From assembly GCF_019599265.1 (NCBI RefSeq), contig NZ_JAHZTC010000005.1, positions 1 through 64,000 of the forward strand: a stretch of DNA of 64,000 bases, written 5' to 3'. The notes under the pieces are model-generated. The model was not told the origin of the DNA. It worked only from the letters and a program-made list of their open reading frames with translations, and did not search any database. A program made the translations under genes and the position numbers. Position 1 is the first letter of the stretch. Each line of letters opens with the position of its first letter. Origin of the DNA: Pontibacter sp. HSC-14F20 (lineage in GTDB: Bacteria > Bacteroidota > Bacteroidia > Cytophagales > Hymenobacteraceae). Shown piece after piece: positions 53,975-62,662 of the stretch.

Positions 53975-54418
53975 TCAGGATTTTGCTAAAATGGCGGAAT
54001 CCCGGCCTTTTTGCATGTACAGGAGCCAATCCATCGCTTCTTCCTTTTCTGTAAAATAATTGAAGTGGATAAAATCATGCACCGGAAGCAGGCGGGACGC
54101 AATGTAGTTGTTGACCAAGGCTTTAAAATGCCCTTCAGAGAAAATGACGGCTGCATAAATGTCCTGGCCAAGTATGTCTGATACCTGCGGGTAATACTCG
54201 CGGCTTAACCAAGCCTCTTGCTCCGGATCAAGGGGGCCAATGCGTGAAATGTCAGTACTATAATAACAGATACTGGGATTGATCTTAACAAATTGCAGCG
54301 CCTGCCAGTAGATATTCCTGAATTGCTCGGTGTCTGGCTTCAATTTCCAGCTAATGCATAGCACACCTGCTTCCTTTAAAAAGGCAACAAAAGCATAGGA
54401 CGAGTCACTTATCACCAT
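53975..54418 (-). CDS. STAS/SpoIIAA-like protein, paralogue 2
   Basis: The 147-residue protein has the same layout as 51713-52204 and 56677-57090: a first beta-strand (GVLCISWKLKPDTEQFRNIY), a central DISRIGPLDPEQEAWLSREY, YPQVSDILGQDIYAAVIFSE and a C-terminal EKEEAMDWLLYM. Its N-terminus differs from the others, and it is the shortest of the three as annotated. It converges on glutamate dehydrogenase. The shared W...D...L...W pattern is what I use to group them; function unknown. Confidence 0.6.
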   Translation of the reverse strand: MVISDSSYAFVAFLKEAGVLCISWKLKPDTEQFRNIYWQALQFVKINPSICYYSTDISRIGPLDPEQEAWLSREYYPQVSDILGQDIYAAVIFSEGHFKALVNNYIASRLLPVHDFIHFNYFTEKEEAMDWLLYMQKGRDSAILAKS

Positions 54419-54716
54419 ATAGCAAACCGCTTGTTTTCTGGTATTTATACTCGAAATATAAGTTCAATTTTATTTTCCCGCAAATACTGCATTACAAATG
54501 TTACTAAAATCGGTACAACTACTGATTCGCTTAGCATGACGAATTCAGTGCTATTCTGAATATTTAAAGCAATGTAAGTAAAGTTATATTTCAAATACAT
54601 TGTTTCAACTTAGAGTTTTTGTACTTCTCTAACAAAGTAAACGATCCTGCTTCCTACTCTGACCTCCCGAAAGTACGCACACCAGAATAATCCCTCCTTA
54701 AGGTATAGACTAATGA
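54419..54716. other. Intergenic region
   Basis: About 300 A+T-rich bases with no gene called. AGGTATAG lies at 54700. The terminator of the M61 gene lies at the right end. Confidence 0.4.
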
Positions 54717-54749
54717 AAAAGGCGACGCTTTTTTGAAGCGTCGCCTTTT
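54717..54749 (-). terminator. Terminator after the M61 peptidase gene
   Basis: A perfect 14-bp stem (54717-54730 with 54736-54749) with a 5-nt loop and flanking T-run on the leftward strand lies 24 bp after the peptidase stop. Confidence 0.88.
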
Positions 54750-54772
54750 GGGTCAATGACTATGAGTGCAGT

Positions 54773-56575
54773 TTAGTTCTGCTTCAGCCACTTGTTGTAA
54801 ATTTTCTGTTGTACTGCAGTTGGCTTCTCCACCCGCTCAAACTGATAGCGAACACTCTTATCGGCCACTATCGGAATTTGTAACTCCATCAGTTTACCGT
54901 CGCGCGCAACTGTTACCGTTACATTATCCCCGATCGCACGTCCACTGATCAAAGCGGAAATATCGCTTTCTACCCTGTACCCGTCTATCGCTATAAGTTC
55001 GTCGTTTACGTTCAGGCCGCCCTCCCAGGTGCTGCTGCCACGAGCTACGCTCTTGACAATGGTGCGGCCATTTTCTACAGCTGTTCCTGCACCCCAATTT
55101 AGGTTCAACACATCCTTATTCTGGTTTATCAAGCGGAGACCAGCAGCCTCAAAATAGCGATTGTAGTCTGGTGTTTGGGTACCGTGCACATAATTCTGGA
55201 AGAAATCATCCAGTTTACGGCCGGCGAATCGCTCCAAAGCTTCTTTGAACTCCTGCTCCGTAAAACCACGGTTAAGCTTGGTGTAGTAACGGTCATACAT
55301 GTAGCGCATCACATCATCCAGGCTCTTATCTCCTTTCGTGTTCTTCATGATTTCCATATTCAGCAGATGACCCAATACACCGCCTTTGGTATAATAAGAA
55401 ACCTCGGCATTGTTAGAGTTCTCGTTGCGGCGGTAGTACTTGATCCAGGCATCGAAGCTTGACTCAGCTATTGTCTGTATCTGGTTGCCTGGCGTATTCT
55501 CTACTGAGTTGATGCTGCCCGCCACCACGTCCAGGTAGCGCTGTGTATTCATCAGCCCGGCCCGCTGGGTTAGCAAATCGTCGTAATAGCTGGTAATGCC
55601 TTCAGATACCCACAACAGGCGGGTATAGTTCTCTTTATCATAATCAAAGGGACCAAGCGGTGCCGGGCGCAGACGCTTCACGTTCCAGAGGTGGAAGTAC
55701 TCATGGGCTACCAGCGCCATAAAGCCGGAATAGCCCCGCTCTGTGCCGTAGTTCCATCGGCTCGTCTGAAGTGTGGTGGAGTTCAGGTGTTCCAGTCCGC
55801 CGCCACCGCGGTGCAGATTGTGTACAATGAATACGTAGCGGTCAACCGGCAGCTTTCCCATCAGGCTGATGCACTCCTCCACTACCTTTTTCATATCGGC
55901 CATCAGTTGCTTAGGCTCGTAGTTGCCTTCGCCGTACATGGCTACTTCGTGGGGTACGCCGCCCGCCTCAAAACGCAGTACCTCGTGGTTTCCAATCTCC
56001 AGCGGAGAGTCGGCCAGCACGTCATAGTCAGGAAAAGTATAGGTATAGCTTCCGGTGCTTTTCAGGCCGGTAGATACTGTTTTCCAGTCTCCATAAGGTT
56101 GCACCACGAGCGTGCCTTGCTGCTTTTGGTAGCCCTCCGGGTACATGAACATGCTCGTACCGTTTACATAGCCATGTGATGCATCCAGAAAGCTGGTGCG
56201 CACACTCATCTCGTAAGCGTATACCTTGTAGCTCACTTTCACGGCATCAGCCTTGTTGCTATACACACGCCAGGTGTTTTTACTGATTTTCTCGTGACGC
56301 AGCGCCTTGCCCGATTTGTCGGTTGCGTTGAAACCTTCCACATTTTTGGCGAATTCGCGCACCAGGTATGAGCCCGGAGCCCATACTGGTATTTTATAGT
56401 CAATGTAATTCTGCCGGGCACCACTCAGCTCTACCTCCACTTCAAAATAATGGGTATGTGGCTCGGGCATTGACAAGGTATAGCGCAGGTCAGCGGCGTA
56501 TGCCGAGAGAGCGGTCAGGAAAAATAAACAACAGGATAAGAAAAAGTATAGAGTAGATTGCCTTGGTTGAAACAT
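54773..56575 (-). CDS. M61-family glycyl aminopeptidase-like protein
   Basis: The 600-residue secreted protein has a signal peptide (MFQPRQSTLYFFLSCCLFFL, ending AYAA). The zinc site is HEYFH (HExxH) followed by SEGIT with the third ligand Glu, the M61 pattern. A C-terminal PDZ-like domain (about 480-570; SSTWEGGLNVNDELIAIDGY) is also present. M61 enzymes release N-terminal glycine or act as broad aminopeptidases in the periplasm. It is a single gene with its own terminator, leftward. A CTATACCT lies in the coding strand at 56039. Confidence 0.92.
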   Translation of the reverse strand: MFQPRQSTLYFFLSCCLFFLTALSAYAADLRYTLSMPEPHTHYFEVEVELSGARQNYIDYKIPVWAPGSYLVREFAKNVEGFNATDKSGKALRHEKISKNTWRVYSNKADAVKVSYKVYAYEMSVRTSFLDASHGYVNGTSMFMYPEGYQKQQGTLVVQPYGDWKTVSTGLKSTGSYTYTFPDYDVLADSPLEIGNHEVLRFEAGGVPHEVAMYGEGNYEPKQLMADMKKVVEECISLMGKLPVDRYVFIVHNLHRGGGGLEHLNSTTLQTSRWNYGTERGYSGFMALVAHEYFHLWNVKRLRPAPLGPFDYDKENYTRLLWVSEGITSYYDDLLTQRAGLMNTQRYLDVVAGSINSVENTPGNQIQTIAESSFDAWIKYYRRNENSNNAEVSYYTKGGVLGHLLNMEIMKNTKGDKSLDDVMRYMYDRYYTKLNRGFTEQEFKEALERFAGRKLDDFFQNYVHGTQTPDYNRYFEAAGLRLINQNKDVLNLNWGAGTAVENGRTIVKSVARGSSTWEGGLNVNDELIAIDGYRVESDISALISGRAIGDNVTVTVARDGKLMELQIPIVADKSVRYQFERVEKPTAVQQKIYNKWLKQN

Positions 56576-56676
56576 GCCGTTTAAATGGGTTGATGATTAA
56601 AAGCTTTCCGGCATTTTACGATAAAAAGCCTGCTTTTCAAAATCCGCATTGGTAAGATATAGGCAGGTATACCTGC

Positions 56677-57090
56677 TTAGGCGCACTCCGAATGGCGGTG
56701 GTTGAGCCACTGGATGGCATTCTGCAGGTCGCAAAATGTATTCATGATGATAAAGGAATTATAGCTTTGAAGCCCTAGCAAGCCCGATTCTTTGACCATG
56801 TCGTCGTAGCAGCGCTCGTCCACCACAAGGGCAACATGATTTCCGATACCCAGGTGCATCATGATCTGCGGGAAAAGCTGTACCTGCAACCAGGTTTCCT
56901 CTTCTTCACTCAGTCTACCGATGTTACGAAGGTCAAACAGCCATAACTTGACCTGATGCTCCCGGGCAAACCGAAGTGCCGCAAGCAAGCCCTGCCTAAA
57001 ATCCTCTGTCTGCATGTTTCGGTTGAAGTGCAGCTCCAACCGATCTGCTACATAGCCAACTTCGCAAGTATCTGACTTAAACAGTTTCAT
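56677..57090 (-). CDS. STAS/SpoIIAA-like protein, paralogue 3
   Basis: Start 57090 (MKLFKSDTCEVGYVADRLEL) is preferred; the longer frame has a hydrophobic lead not shared with the paralogues. The 137-residue protein has the pattern LELHFNRNMQTEDFRQGLLA, a central DLRNIGRLSEEEETWLQVQL, FPQIMMHLGIGNHVALVVDE, and a C-terminal FCDLQNAIQWLNH. Together with 51713-52204 and 53975-54418 it makes three related genes within 5.4 kb, all leftward. The central D-x-R-x-x-G-x-L-x-x-E...W block is shared most clearly by paralogues 2 and 3. Confidence 0.62.
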   Translation of the reverse strand: MKLFKSDTCEVGYVADRLELHFNRNMQTEDFRQGLLAALRFAREHQVKLWLFDLRNIGRLSEEEETWLQVQLFPQIMMHLGIGNHVALVVDERCYDDMVKESGLLGLQSYNSFIIMNTFCDLQNAIQWLNHRHSECA

Positions 57091-57356
57091 TGTTTTACAT
57101 TTTAAACCCAGTAACAAACATATAGATTTTATACTAATAATTAACATTATTATACCATAATAAATTCATTTTGGGCGTCTTTTATATGAACAGCTCAAAA
57201 ACACAGATAAACGGTTGCAAAATGCCTGTCAAAATCGCCACGACTGATTAGGCGATTCCTCATTATCCCCAGCATACTAGGCAGTTGCACACATCCTATA
57301 GGGAATCTTGGCACGATATTTCCATAGGTATTGTTACTAAACCTAAACCCAACGCT

Positions 57357-58004
57357 ATGAAAAAGATATTTGCTTTGATGCTTGCTCCTGTTGTGTTGCT
57401 GATGCTTATTATATCAGCAGACAGCGATCAGACAACTTCTCCTTCCAGAGAAACGAATGCAGTACACTTTGCCAGCTTGAAAACTGATAAATCAGAGGCC
57501 CTGCCAAAATCAGCCATTATAAAAAAGCACAACTTGAAAACCGAGTCTGAAATAAGGAAGGCTATACCTTCCAGGTCAAACGACGCTGATATGGGATGGA
57601 TTAATGCCAGCGGCACCACTCCTACGGACTCATTAATTGCATATGCCCTGACGCTGATGGGAACACCTTATAGGTATGGTGGTACAAGCAACAGTGGTTT
57701 TGACTGCTCCGGCTTCACATCGCATGTATTCCAGGAATTTGGTGTACCAGTAACGCGCTCCTCCACTACCCAGTCAGAGGATGGTATACCGGTAGACCGC
57801 GATGAGGCACGGCCAGGAGATCTTGTTATATTTACAGGAACAAATCCACAGGTGCGTGAGCCGGGTCATGTCGGTATCGTTATTTCTGAGCCAGGTGATA
57901 CCATCAGTTTTGTACACTCCTCTTCCAACGGCGGTGTTAAGATCAGTCAGGTGGAAGGTAGCGGCTACGACACCCGCTTTCTGGGTGTGAGACGCGTACT
58001 TTAA
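57357..58004 (+). CDS. Secreted NlpC/P60 cysteine peptidase
   Basis: Start 57357 (MKKIFALMLAPVVLLMLIIS) gives a signal peptide; the upstream extension is not hydrophobic. The roughly 215-residue protein has the NlpC/P60 domain (about 95-215): catalytic Cys in FDCSGFTSHV, the histidine in GHVGIVIS and FVHSSSNGGV as the third polar site. These enzymes cut gamma-glutamyl-diaminopimelic acid bonds in peptidoglycan. It is probably monocistronic. A GC-rich hairpin lies at 58055-58080, after the gene. Confidence 0.9.
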   Translation: MKKIFALMLAPVVLLMLIISADSDQTTSPSRETNAVHFASLKTDKSEALPKSAIIKKHNLKTESEIRKAIPSRSNDADMGWINASGTTPTDSLIAYALTLMGTPYRYGGTSNSGFDCSGFTSHVFQEFGVPVTRSSTTQSEDGIPVDRDEARPGDLVIFTGTNPQVREPGHVGIVISEPGDTISFVHSSSNGGVKISQVEGSGYDTRFLGVRRVL

Positions 58005-58054
58005 GGTATAGGCCTAACTAAAATCCACGATAATTACGTAAGACACACTATATA

Positions 58055-58080
58055 GCCCGACTGGCATTTGCTGGTCGGGC
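58055..58080 (+). terminator. Weak hairpin after the NlpC gene
   Basis: GCCCGAC (58055-58061) pairs with GTCGGGC (58074-58080) with a 12-nt loop, followed by AAATTT rather than a T-run. It is a possible weak terminator before the membrane-protein gene. Confidence 0.45.
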
Positions 58081-58098
58081 AAATTTCCGCTAAAAGAA

Positions 58099-58479
58099 AT
58101 GATTATGGTGCATCCTTACGTAGCCAATTCCATCAACGCCCTGGTGTTGATTCTCGCCGGGCTGGCAGTCTATTTCCTCTCTCCTTCTCGCCCACTACCT
58201 GCTTTAGTGGCTCCTATGTTTGGTATATTGCTACTAGCGACTACCTATCACCTGAAACGGCATAATCAGTTTGTTTTTCACACCGTAACGGCCCTCACTC
58301 TGTTGGCGGGCTTCCTGCTGATCCTGAGCATTGATTTGGAAAATTTTGTTTGGGATGGCAAGCATATCCTTGTACTGCTGATGGGTATAAGCTGCTTTTT
58401 AGCGGTGTTATCTTTTGTAGCCTCTTTTTTGAAGGAACGCAGGCTGCGCAATAATACAATTTACAAAGAGGATCTGTAG
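58099..58479 (+). CDS. Small four-helix membrane protein
   Basis: The 126-residue protein (124 from an ATG two codons in) is not recognised. It has about four membrane segments: INALVLILAGLAVYFLS, ALVAPMFGILLLATTY, VTALTLLAGFLLILSI and HILVLLMGISCFLAVLSFVA, plus a basic C-terminus (LKERRLRNNTIYKEDL). The fold is like TMEM14-type or other small uncharacterised membrane proteins, but this is weak. It is the last rightward gene before a convergent candidate RNA unit at 58521-58830. Confidence 0.55.
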   Translation: MIMVHPYVANSINALVLILAGLAVYFLSPSRPLPALVAPMFGILLLATTYHLKRHNQFVFHTVTALTLLAGFLLILSIDLENFVWDGKHILVLLMGISCFLAVLSFVASFLKERRLRNNTIYKEDL

Positions 58480-58520
58480 GGATTAGGAGCTTACTATCCG
58501 GGTTATAGGTATGGGCAAAG

Positions 58521-58564
58521 GAAAAAGCGCCTGATGTAGCCCGTCAAGTTACACCAAGCGCTTT
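58521..58564 (-). terminator. Terminator of the candidate RNA
   Basis: The outer stem AAAGCGC/GCGCTTT and the inner GGTGTA/TACATC (one G-U) are followed leftward by TTTTTCC. The hairpin suits intrinsic termination of a leftward transcript; the rightward gene at 58099 ends 41 bp away and could also use it in reverse. Confidence 0.6.
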
Positions 58565-58669
58565 AAGAATCCTTCAAATCTTAACAAGCGGCACCCTGTT
58601 TTGCAGCAGCACCATCACTCAAGACCAAAGGTAATATTTACTGCGTAAGCAGTAGATAATCACTGCTTA

Positions 58670-58738
58670 CTAAGCCAGTTCACTGTTAAGGTGAACACTA
58701 TTACCAAGGCTTACTAAGACGACTGATGGATTAGACAT
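58670..58738 (-). CDS. 22-residue leader-like or small peptide
   Basis: ATG 58738 to TAG 58670-58672 encodes MSNPSVVLVSLGNSVHLNSE plus LA. The ribosome site AAAGGAGG is consensus-perfect, which is rare in this window, with only about 4 nt to the ATG. The frame ends exactly at the base of a 9-bp hairpin. It may be a leader peptide, a toxin-like small peptide, or an incidental frame in a structured RNA; no homologue known to me. Confidence 0.35.
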   Translation of the reverse strand: MSNPSVVLVSLGNSVHLNSELA

Positions 58739-58830
58739 AGCACCTCCTTTCTCTTTAGTCCGACATAAACCTTGCGCCGCTACGTGTAGTAGTCTTGCGC
58801 AAAGCTGCAGCACTCGCCGCTTTCACTGAT

Positions 58831-59104
58831 TGTATAAAGTTAAAATAACGCTGATAAGTTCACAAGGTTTAGCACTTATTTTATCATCTTTTCTTTTTCA
58901 AGCATACGCAATGGCCCGTATATTGCACACTGTAATCTTAAGTTGCTCAAAGTAAGGTGAGTGCAAACTGATTACGGGCTACGATCAGGTATAAGAAAAC
59001 TTAACACATGCTGCCATTCTTATTTTTAGGTATACACTAAACCGCTTCGTTCATCAAAAAATCGACCAGCGGCGTATCTTAGTTGAAAAATGAATTATTT
59101 TTCC
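58831..59104. other. Intergenic region
   Basis: This spacer lies between the candidate RNA and the DUF2147 gene. It would hold the promoter of the leftward RNA and of the rightward gene; I see no gene in it. Pieces are A+T-rich. Confidence 0.35.
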
Positions 59105-59112
59105 TATATTTC
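59105..59112 (+). promoter_or_regulatory. -7-like box TATATTTC
   Basis: TATATTTC differs from TAnnTTTG at the last base and lies about 32 bp upstream of the DUF2147 start at 59144. Confidence 0.3.
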
Positions 59113-59143
59113 GTTACTAATCTTATCAAACATAAACTAAATC

Positions 59144-59575
59144 ATGAAAAAACACCTGCTAACCCTTGTAGCCCTAATGCTCTTTTCTACTGTGGCCTGG
59201 GCACAGAAACTCTCTCCTGTTGGCATATGGACCAATGAAGAAGGCAAAGCGCGTTTCGAGATTTACCAGTCAGGCGATAAACTGTATGGTAAGATCGTGC
59301 AATTGAAGGAACCACTCAGAAACGGCAAACCGAAATTGGACGAGAATAACCCTGACAAGAAGATGCGCAACCGTCCGTTACAAGGTATGGTGTTCATGAA
59401 AGACTTTAAATACGACAGTGGTAACAAGTGGGACGATGGCACGATCTACGACCCGGAGAGCGGCAAAACATACTCCTGCTACATGAAAATGACGGGCAAA
59501 GACAAGATGGAGGTGAAAGGCTATATCGGTATCTCCCTAATTGGCAGAACGCAAAACTGGACGCGGGTAGAATAA
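59144..59575 (+). CDS. DUF2147 secreted protein
   Basis: The 143-residue protein has a signal peptide (MKKHLLTLVALMLFSTVAWA) and a DUF2147 domain: PVGIWTNEEGKARFEIYQSG, LYGKIVQLKEP, GKTYSCYMKMTGKDKMEVKG, LIGRTQNWTRVE. This is a beta-barrel-like fold found in periplasmic proteins of unknown ligand. The gene is isolated and followed by an 18-bp perfect terminator. It converges on the Gre-like gene. Confidence 0.88.
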   Translation: MKKHLLTLVALMLFSTVAWAQKLSPVGIWTNEEGKARFEIYQSGDKLYGKIVQLKEPLRNGKPKLDENNPDKKMRNRPLQGMVFMKDFKYDSGNKWDDGTIYDPESGKTYSCYMKMTGKDKMEVKGYIGISLIGRTQNWTRVE

Positions 59576-59594
59576 GCGATACAACGCAATCTGT

Positions 59595-59636
59595 AAAACA
59601 GAAAAGGTTAGCCCTAAAGCTAACCTTTTCTGTTTT
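59595..59636. terminator. Strong bidirectional terminator
   Basis: A perfect 18-bp stem (59595-59612 with 59619-59636) has a 6-nt loop. A- and T-runs lie at its ends. It ends the DUF2147 gene and may end the convergent Gre-like gene. Confidence 0.92.
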
Positions 59637-59700
59637 CAACCCTTTACTGCTTTATTAAACTGTTTTTTTTGTAAAAGGTTTACTATACTGTCAGTCAGTA

Positions 59701-60168
59701 TTAAAATACCTGCAGCACTTTATAGGTTTTATCACGAAACACAAAGCTTTCACCACTGGTTTTGCCCTCCATCGCCTTGTAAAGCGGCGACAATCCGGAG
59801 ATCGCATAAAAGGACTCGCCATCGATTTTAATTTCGCCCAGGCTCACACCAATAAAGTAGTTTTGCAACTCCGTCATCACCACAGCCCCGAACGACACTT
59901 CCTTATTCTCCTTCGTTGAGTTCACTCTTTTCAGCACCCCCATGGTCGTGATCAGTTCGTCCAGCTGCCTTGCATACATGTCCCGTTGTATCTGGCATGC
60001 TTCCCTGAAGGATTCAAATTTATCCTCGATGGCGCCATGGTGTTCGTTGGCACTTTCCTGCGCCTCGTCCATAGCTTCTTTTGCTGCCTGTATCTGCATG
60101 TTCAGTAGTTTGGTAGACTCCTGCAGCAGTTTTTTCTTTAATTCAAGTTCTTGTGTTAGCGTCATCAT
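59701..60168 (-). CDS. Coiled-coil Gre-factor-like protein
   Basis: The 155-residue protein has a long N-terminal coiled coil (about 1-75; ELELKKKLLQESTKLLNMQI, MDEAQESANEHHGAIEDKFE) and a C-terminal Gre-like domain (about 90-155; FGAVVMTELQNYFIGVSLGE, FYAISGLSPLYKAMEGKTSG). That is the shape of a GreA/GreB elongation factor, with the acidic tip less clear. Such short genes in Bacteroidota are often mis-named 3-oxoacyl-ACP synthase; the fold here argues for a transcription-factor role. Start 60168 or one codon in. Confidence 0.7.
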   Translation of the reverse strand: MMTLTQELELKKKLLQESTKLLNMQIQAAKEAMDEAQESANEHHGAIEDKFESFREACQIQRDMYARQLDELITTMGVLKRVNSTKENKEVSFGAVVMTELQNYFIGVSLGEIKIDGESFYAISGLSPLYKAMEGKTSGESFVFRDKTYKVLQVF

Positions 60169-60467
60169 GGTCTATGCATTATCCGGTAAACGATCAATTT
60201 TGAAGGGCATTAAAAAATCTGTATCTGCTTAAACTACAATAGCCGTGGATTGTTTTAATTGCGTATAAAAAGTAACATTTTTACTCAATATTGCAATATC
60301 AAGCTGATTCCCAGATGCCATATAACGAATAACCAGTCTGAATGTTGGATGCATTCAGCATAATATTTTAGACTATATAGCGAAGTTTCGGGATTTCCTG
60401 TAACTTATACCCTTGTACCAGTGCCCTATCACAAGAATTTGAAGTAAATCTCAAACCGCCGCCTTAC
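60169..60467. other. Intergenic region
   Basis: This A+T-rich stretch lies between the divergent Gre-like and T9SS type B genes. No gene or clear promoter consensus; presumably the promoters of both lie here. Confidence 0.35.
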
Positions 60468-62657
60468 ATGAAACACGCTCTACTTCTTTTAATGTGCCTT
60501 CTATTCGTTTGTCTGCCTGCTGCAGCCTCACATATTGTTGGTGGCGAACTGGAGATAGAGCACCGCTCAGGCTATACCTACCGCATCACCATGAACTTGT
60601 ATTTTGATGATGTGAACGGTACCCCGGGCGCCCGGGACCCTTCTGCCAACATCCGGATTTTCGATAAGCAGACCAACCGCTTTATGATGGATGTGCAGCT
60701 GCCACTGCGTAGCGACACGTTTGTTAACTACACCGATATCGCCTGCACAACTGGAGAGCTTCGTACACGTCGCATTGTATACTCCCAGGATGTTATCTTG
60801 TCCCCTAATGCATTCAACAGTCCCCAGGGCTACTACATGGCCTGGGAGCGCTGCTGCCGTAACCGCACGATCAACAACATTATAATGCCGGATGCAGCAG
60901 GTCAGGTCTTTTACATGGAGTTTCCGCCTGTTACCAGAAACGGATCACAATTTGTCAACTCTTCCCCGCGCCTGTTTCCGCCGCTGAGTGACTATGCCTG
61001 CGCCAACGAGCTGTTTTACTACGATTTTAGCGGTACTGATGCCGACGGTGATTCGCTTGTGTATGACATGGTTAACCCGCTCAATGGCTATGCTACCGCC
61101 GATCCGACCAATGCAGCACCGATCCCGAGCCCTGCTCCTTACCCTGAGGTAAGGTGGTTACCCGGGTATAACCGCGATAACCAAATTCAAGGCTCCCCAC
61201 CCATCATTATTGGAAAGCAAACCGGTCGCCTGACGGTTCGCCCGGATCGCGTAGGCCTTTTTGTGTTTGCAGTGCGCGTGCAGGAGTACCGTGCCGGGGT
61301 AAAAATCGGGGAAGTAAGACGCGACTTTCAACTGCTTGTAAAAGACTGTCCACGTAACGACAGCCCGGTTGTTCAGGCAAGGGTAAATGGCCAGACCACG
61401 AATTACAAACAAGGTGAGATCATTCGGATCAGCCCAACGGACGCCCGCTGCCTGAATGTGGAGTTTACTGATCCGGACGCTAACTCGGCACTGACCCTCT
61501 ATGCCCGCCCCGTGAATTTCAGCAGTGATGTCTATACCTTCTCCGGCACAACAAACGGCGTAGTAAACGGACCTAATGGACAGAAATCCCTGAACGCTAA
61601 TGTATGCTTTGATGAGTGCTTCGACACGAAAGGGCAGGTGTTCAAGCTCAACCTGATTGTGAAAGACAATGGCTGCAGTCTGCCCCGGCAGGATACGCTG
61701 CAAGTAAGCTTTGTCATTGACCCCATCCCGAACGAACCGCCCTCTATTCAGCTCTCAGACCCAGACCGACTGTTTACGGTAATGGAAGGAGATGTAATTG
61801 ACTTCAACGTGCTGGGTTCTGACACCGATAATGATGAGGTAACCATTTCAGCCAGAGGACTGAACTTTGATATGAACTCCTTACCGATCAGCTTCCAGAG
61901 CAGCACCGGCATCGGGCAGGTACAGTCCCCTTTTAGTTGGCAGATAGACTGCGAAACGCTCAGGCAGGACTCTTATCAGATTGAATTTACGGCCACATCC
62001 ATGGTATGCGGCGAGGAACTGACACGAACAGAAGTTATTGAAGTAAGAACAGATTACCCAAATCAAGTGCCGGTGCTAACAACAGACAAACAGGTGCTGG
62101 TGTTTGAACTGGATCTGAACGAGCCTTTCGAGGCCAATTTTAGAGGTACTGACCTGGACAAGCACCTGCTAAGTATGCAGGCACGAGGTCAGAATTTCGA
62201 CCTGGCCAGCATGGGCATGAGCTTTACGGCTACGGGTGGTCAGGGTGCGGCGGCGGGCAAGTTTAACTGGGCAGCGAATTGTGAGGCCTTTCAGCAGGGT
62301 GTGCTGCGGGTAGACTTTATGCTGCTGGAAGATGCCTGTGCCCCTTCTCCAATGCAGCTGATCACGATGGAGTTTAAAGTTAAAGTACCGGACTATAAGG
62401 ATTTTACACCACCTAATATCTTCACGCCCAACGCTGATGGGCTGAATGATTTCTTTGAGATACCAGGTATGCCGGCTGATGCCTGCACCAGCTCATTTCA
62501 GCACATCAGCATTTACAACCGCTGGGGCAAGGAAGTTTTCTCGAGCACAGCACACAACTTTAAGTGGGACGGCAAGGATGTAAATGACGGAGTATATTAC
62601 TACGTGATTGACTATGGGGCAGATAAGTTCAGAGGTTCTGTTACACTGGTGCGGTAA
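60468..62657 (+). CDS. T9SS type B secreted protein with gliding-motility C-terminal domain
   Basis: The 729-residue protein has a signal peptide (MKHALLLLMCLLFVCLPAAA). The first part (SHIVGGELEIEHRSGYTYRI, YYMAWERCCRNRTINNIIMP) matches surface proteins common in gliding Bacteroidota. The middle holds cadherin/PKD-like repeats (LSDPDRLFTVMEGDVIDFNV), and the C-terminus is the CHU_C-type B sorting domain (PPNIFTPNADGLNDFFEIPG, ISIYNRWGKEVFSSTAHNFK). Export by type IX secretion and surface attachment are expected. The gene ends 5 bp from the convergent cytochrome oxidase gene. Confidence 0.9.
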   Translation: MKHALLLLMCLLFVCLPAAASHIVGGELEIEHRSGYTYRITMNLYFDDVNGTPGARDPSANIRIFDKQTNRFMMDVQLPLRSDTFVNYTDIACTTGELRTRRIVYSQDVILSPNAFNSPQGYYMAWERCCRNRTINNIIMPDAAGQVFYMEFPPVTRNGSQFVNSSPRLFPPLSDYACANELFYYDFSGTDADGDSLVYDMVNPLNGYATADPTNAAPIPSPAPYPEVRWLPGYNRDNQIQGSPPIIIGKQTGRLTVRPDRVGLFVFAVRVQEYRAGVKIGEVRRDFQLLVKDCPRNDSPVVQARVNGQTTNYKQGEIIRISPTDARCLNVEFTDPDANSALTLYARPVNFSSDVYTFSGTTNGVVNGPNGQKSLNANVCFDECFDTKGQVFKLNLIVKDNGCSLPRQDTLQVSFVIDPIPNEPPSIQLSDPDRLFTVMEGDVIDFNVLGSDTDNDEVTISARGLNFDMNSLPISFQSSTGIGQVQSPFSWQIDCETLRQDSYQIEFTATSMVCGEELTRTEVIEVRTDYPNQVPVLTTDKQVLVFELDLNEPFEANFRGTDLDKHLLSMQARGQNFDLASMGMSFTATGGQGAAAGKFNWAANCEAFQQGVLRVDFMLLEDACAPSPMQLITMEFKVKVPDYKDFTPPNIFTPNADGLNDFFEIPGMPADACTSSFQHISIYNRWGKEVFSSTAHNFKWDGKDVNDGVYYYVIDYGADKFRGSVTLVR

Positions 62658-62662
62658 CCCGA

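Larger units (their letters stand above)
58521..58830 (-). ncRNA. Candidate structured RNA with 22-codon reading frame
   Basis: In leftward sense this stretch has a 5' hairpin CTTTGCGC...GCGCAAGG (58804-58770) with an inner CTAC/GTAG, then a strong ribosome site and short ORF (58738-58670), then a bulged hairpin TAAGCC.GTTCAC/GTGAAC.GGCTTA (58713-58671), a perfect 9-bp hairpin (58670-58645) and finally a terminator-like hairpin ending GCGCTTTTT (58564-58521). GGTAATA (58705-58699, minus) can also pair with TATTACC (58636-58630), giving a competing fold. The terminator's inner stem uses a G-U pair on the minus strand that would be A-C on the plus strand, supporting the leftward direction. It is not a known family I recognise. 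Confidence 0.5.

Noticed and set aside
58521-58830. Known RNAs such as RNase P, tmRNA, 6S or signal recognition particle RNA
   Set aside because: None of their signature sequences was found in either strand of this stretch.
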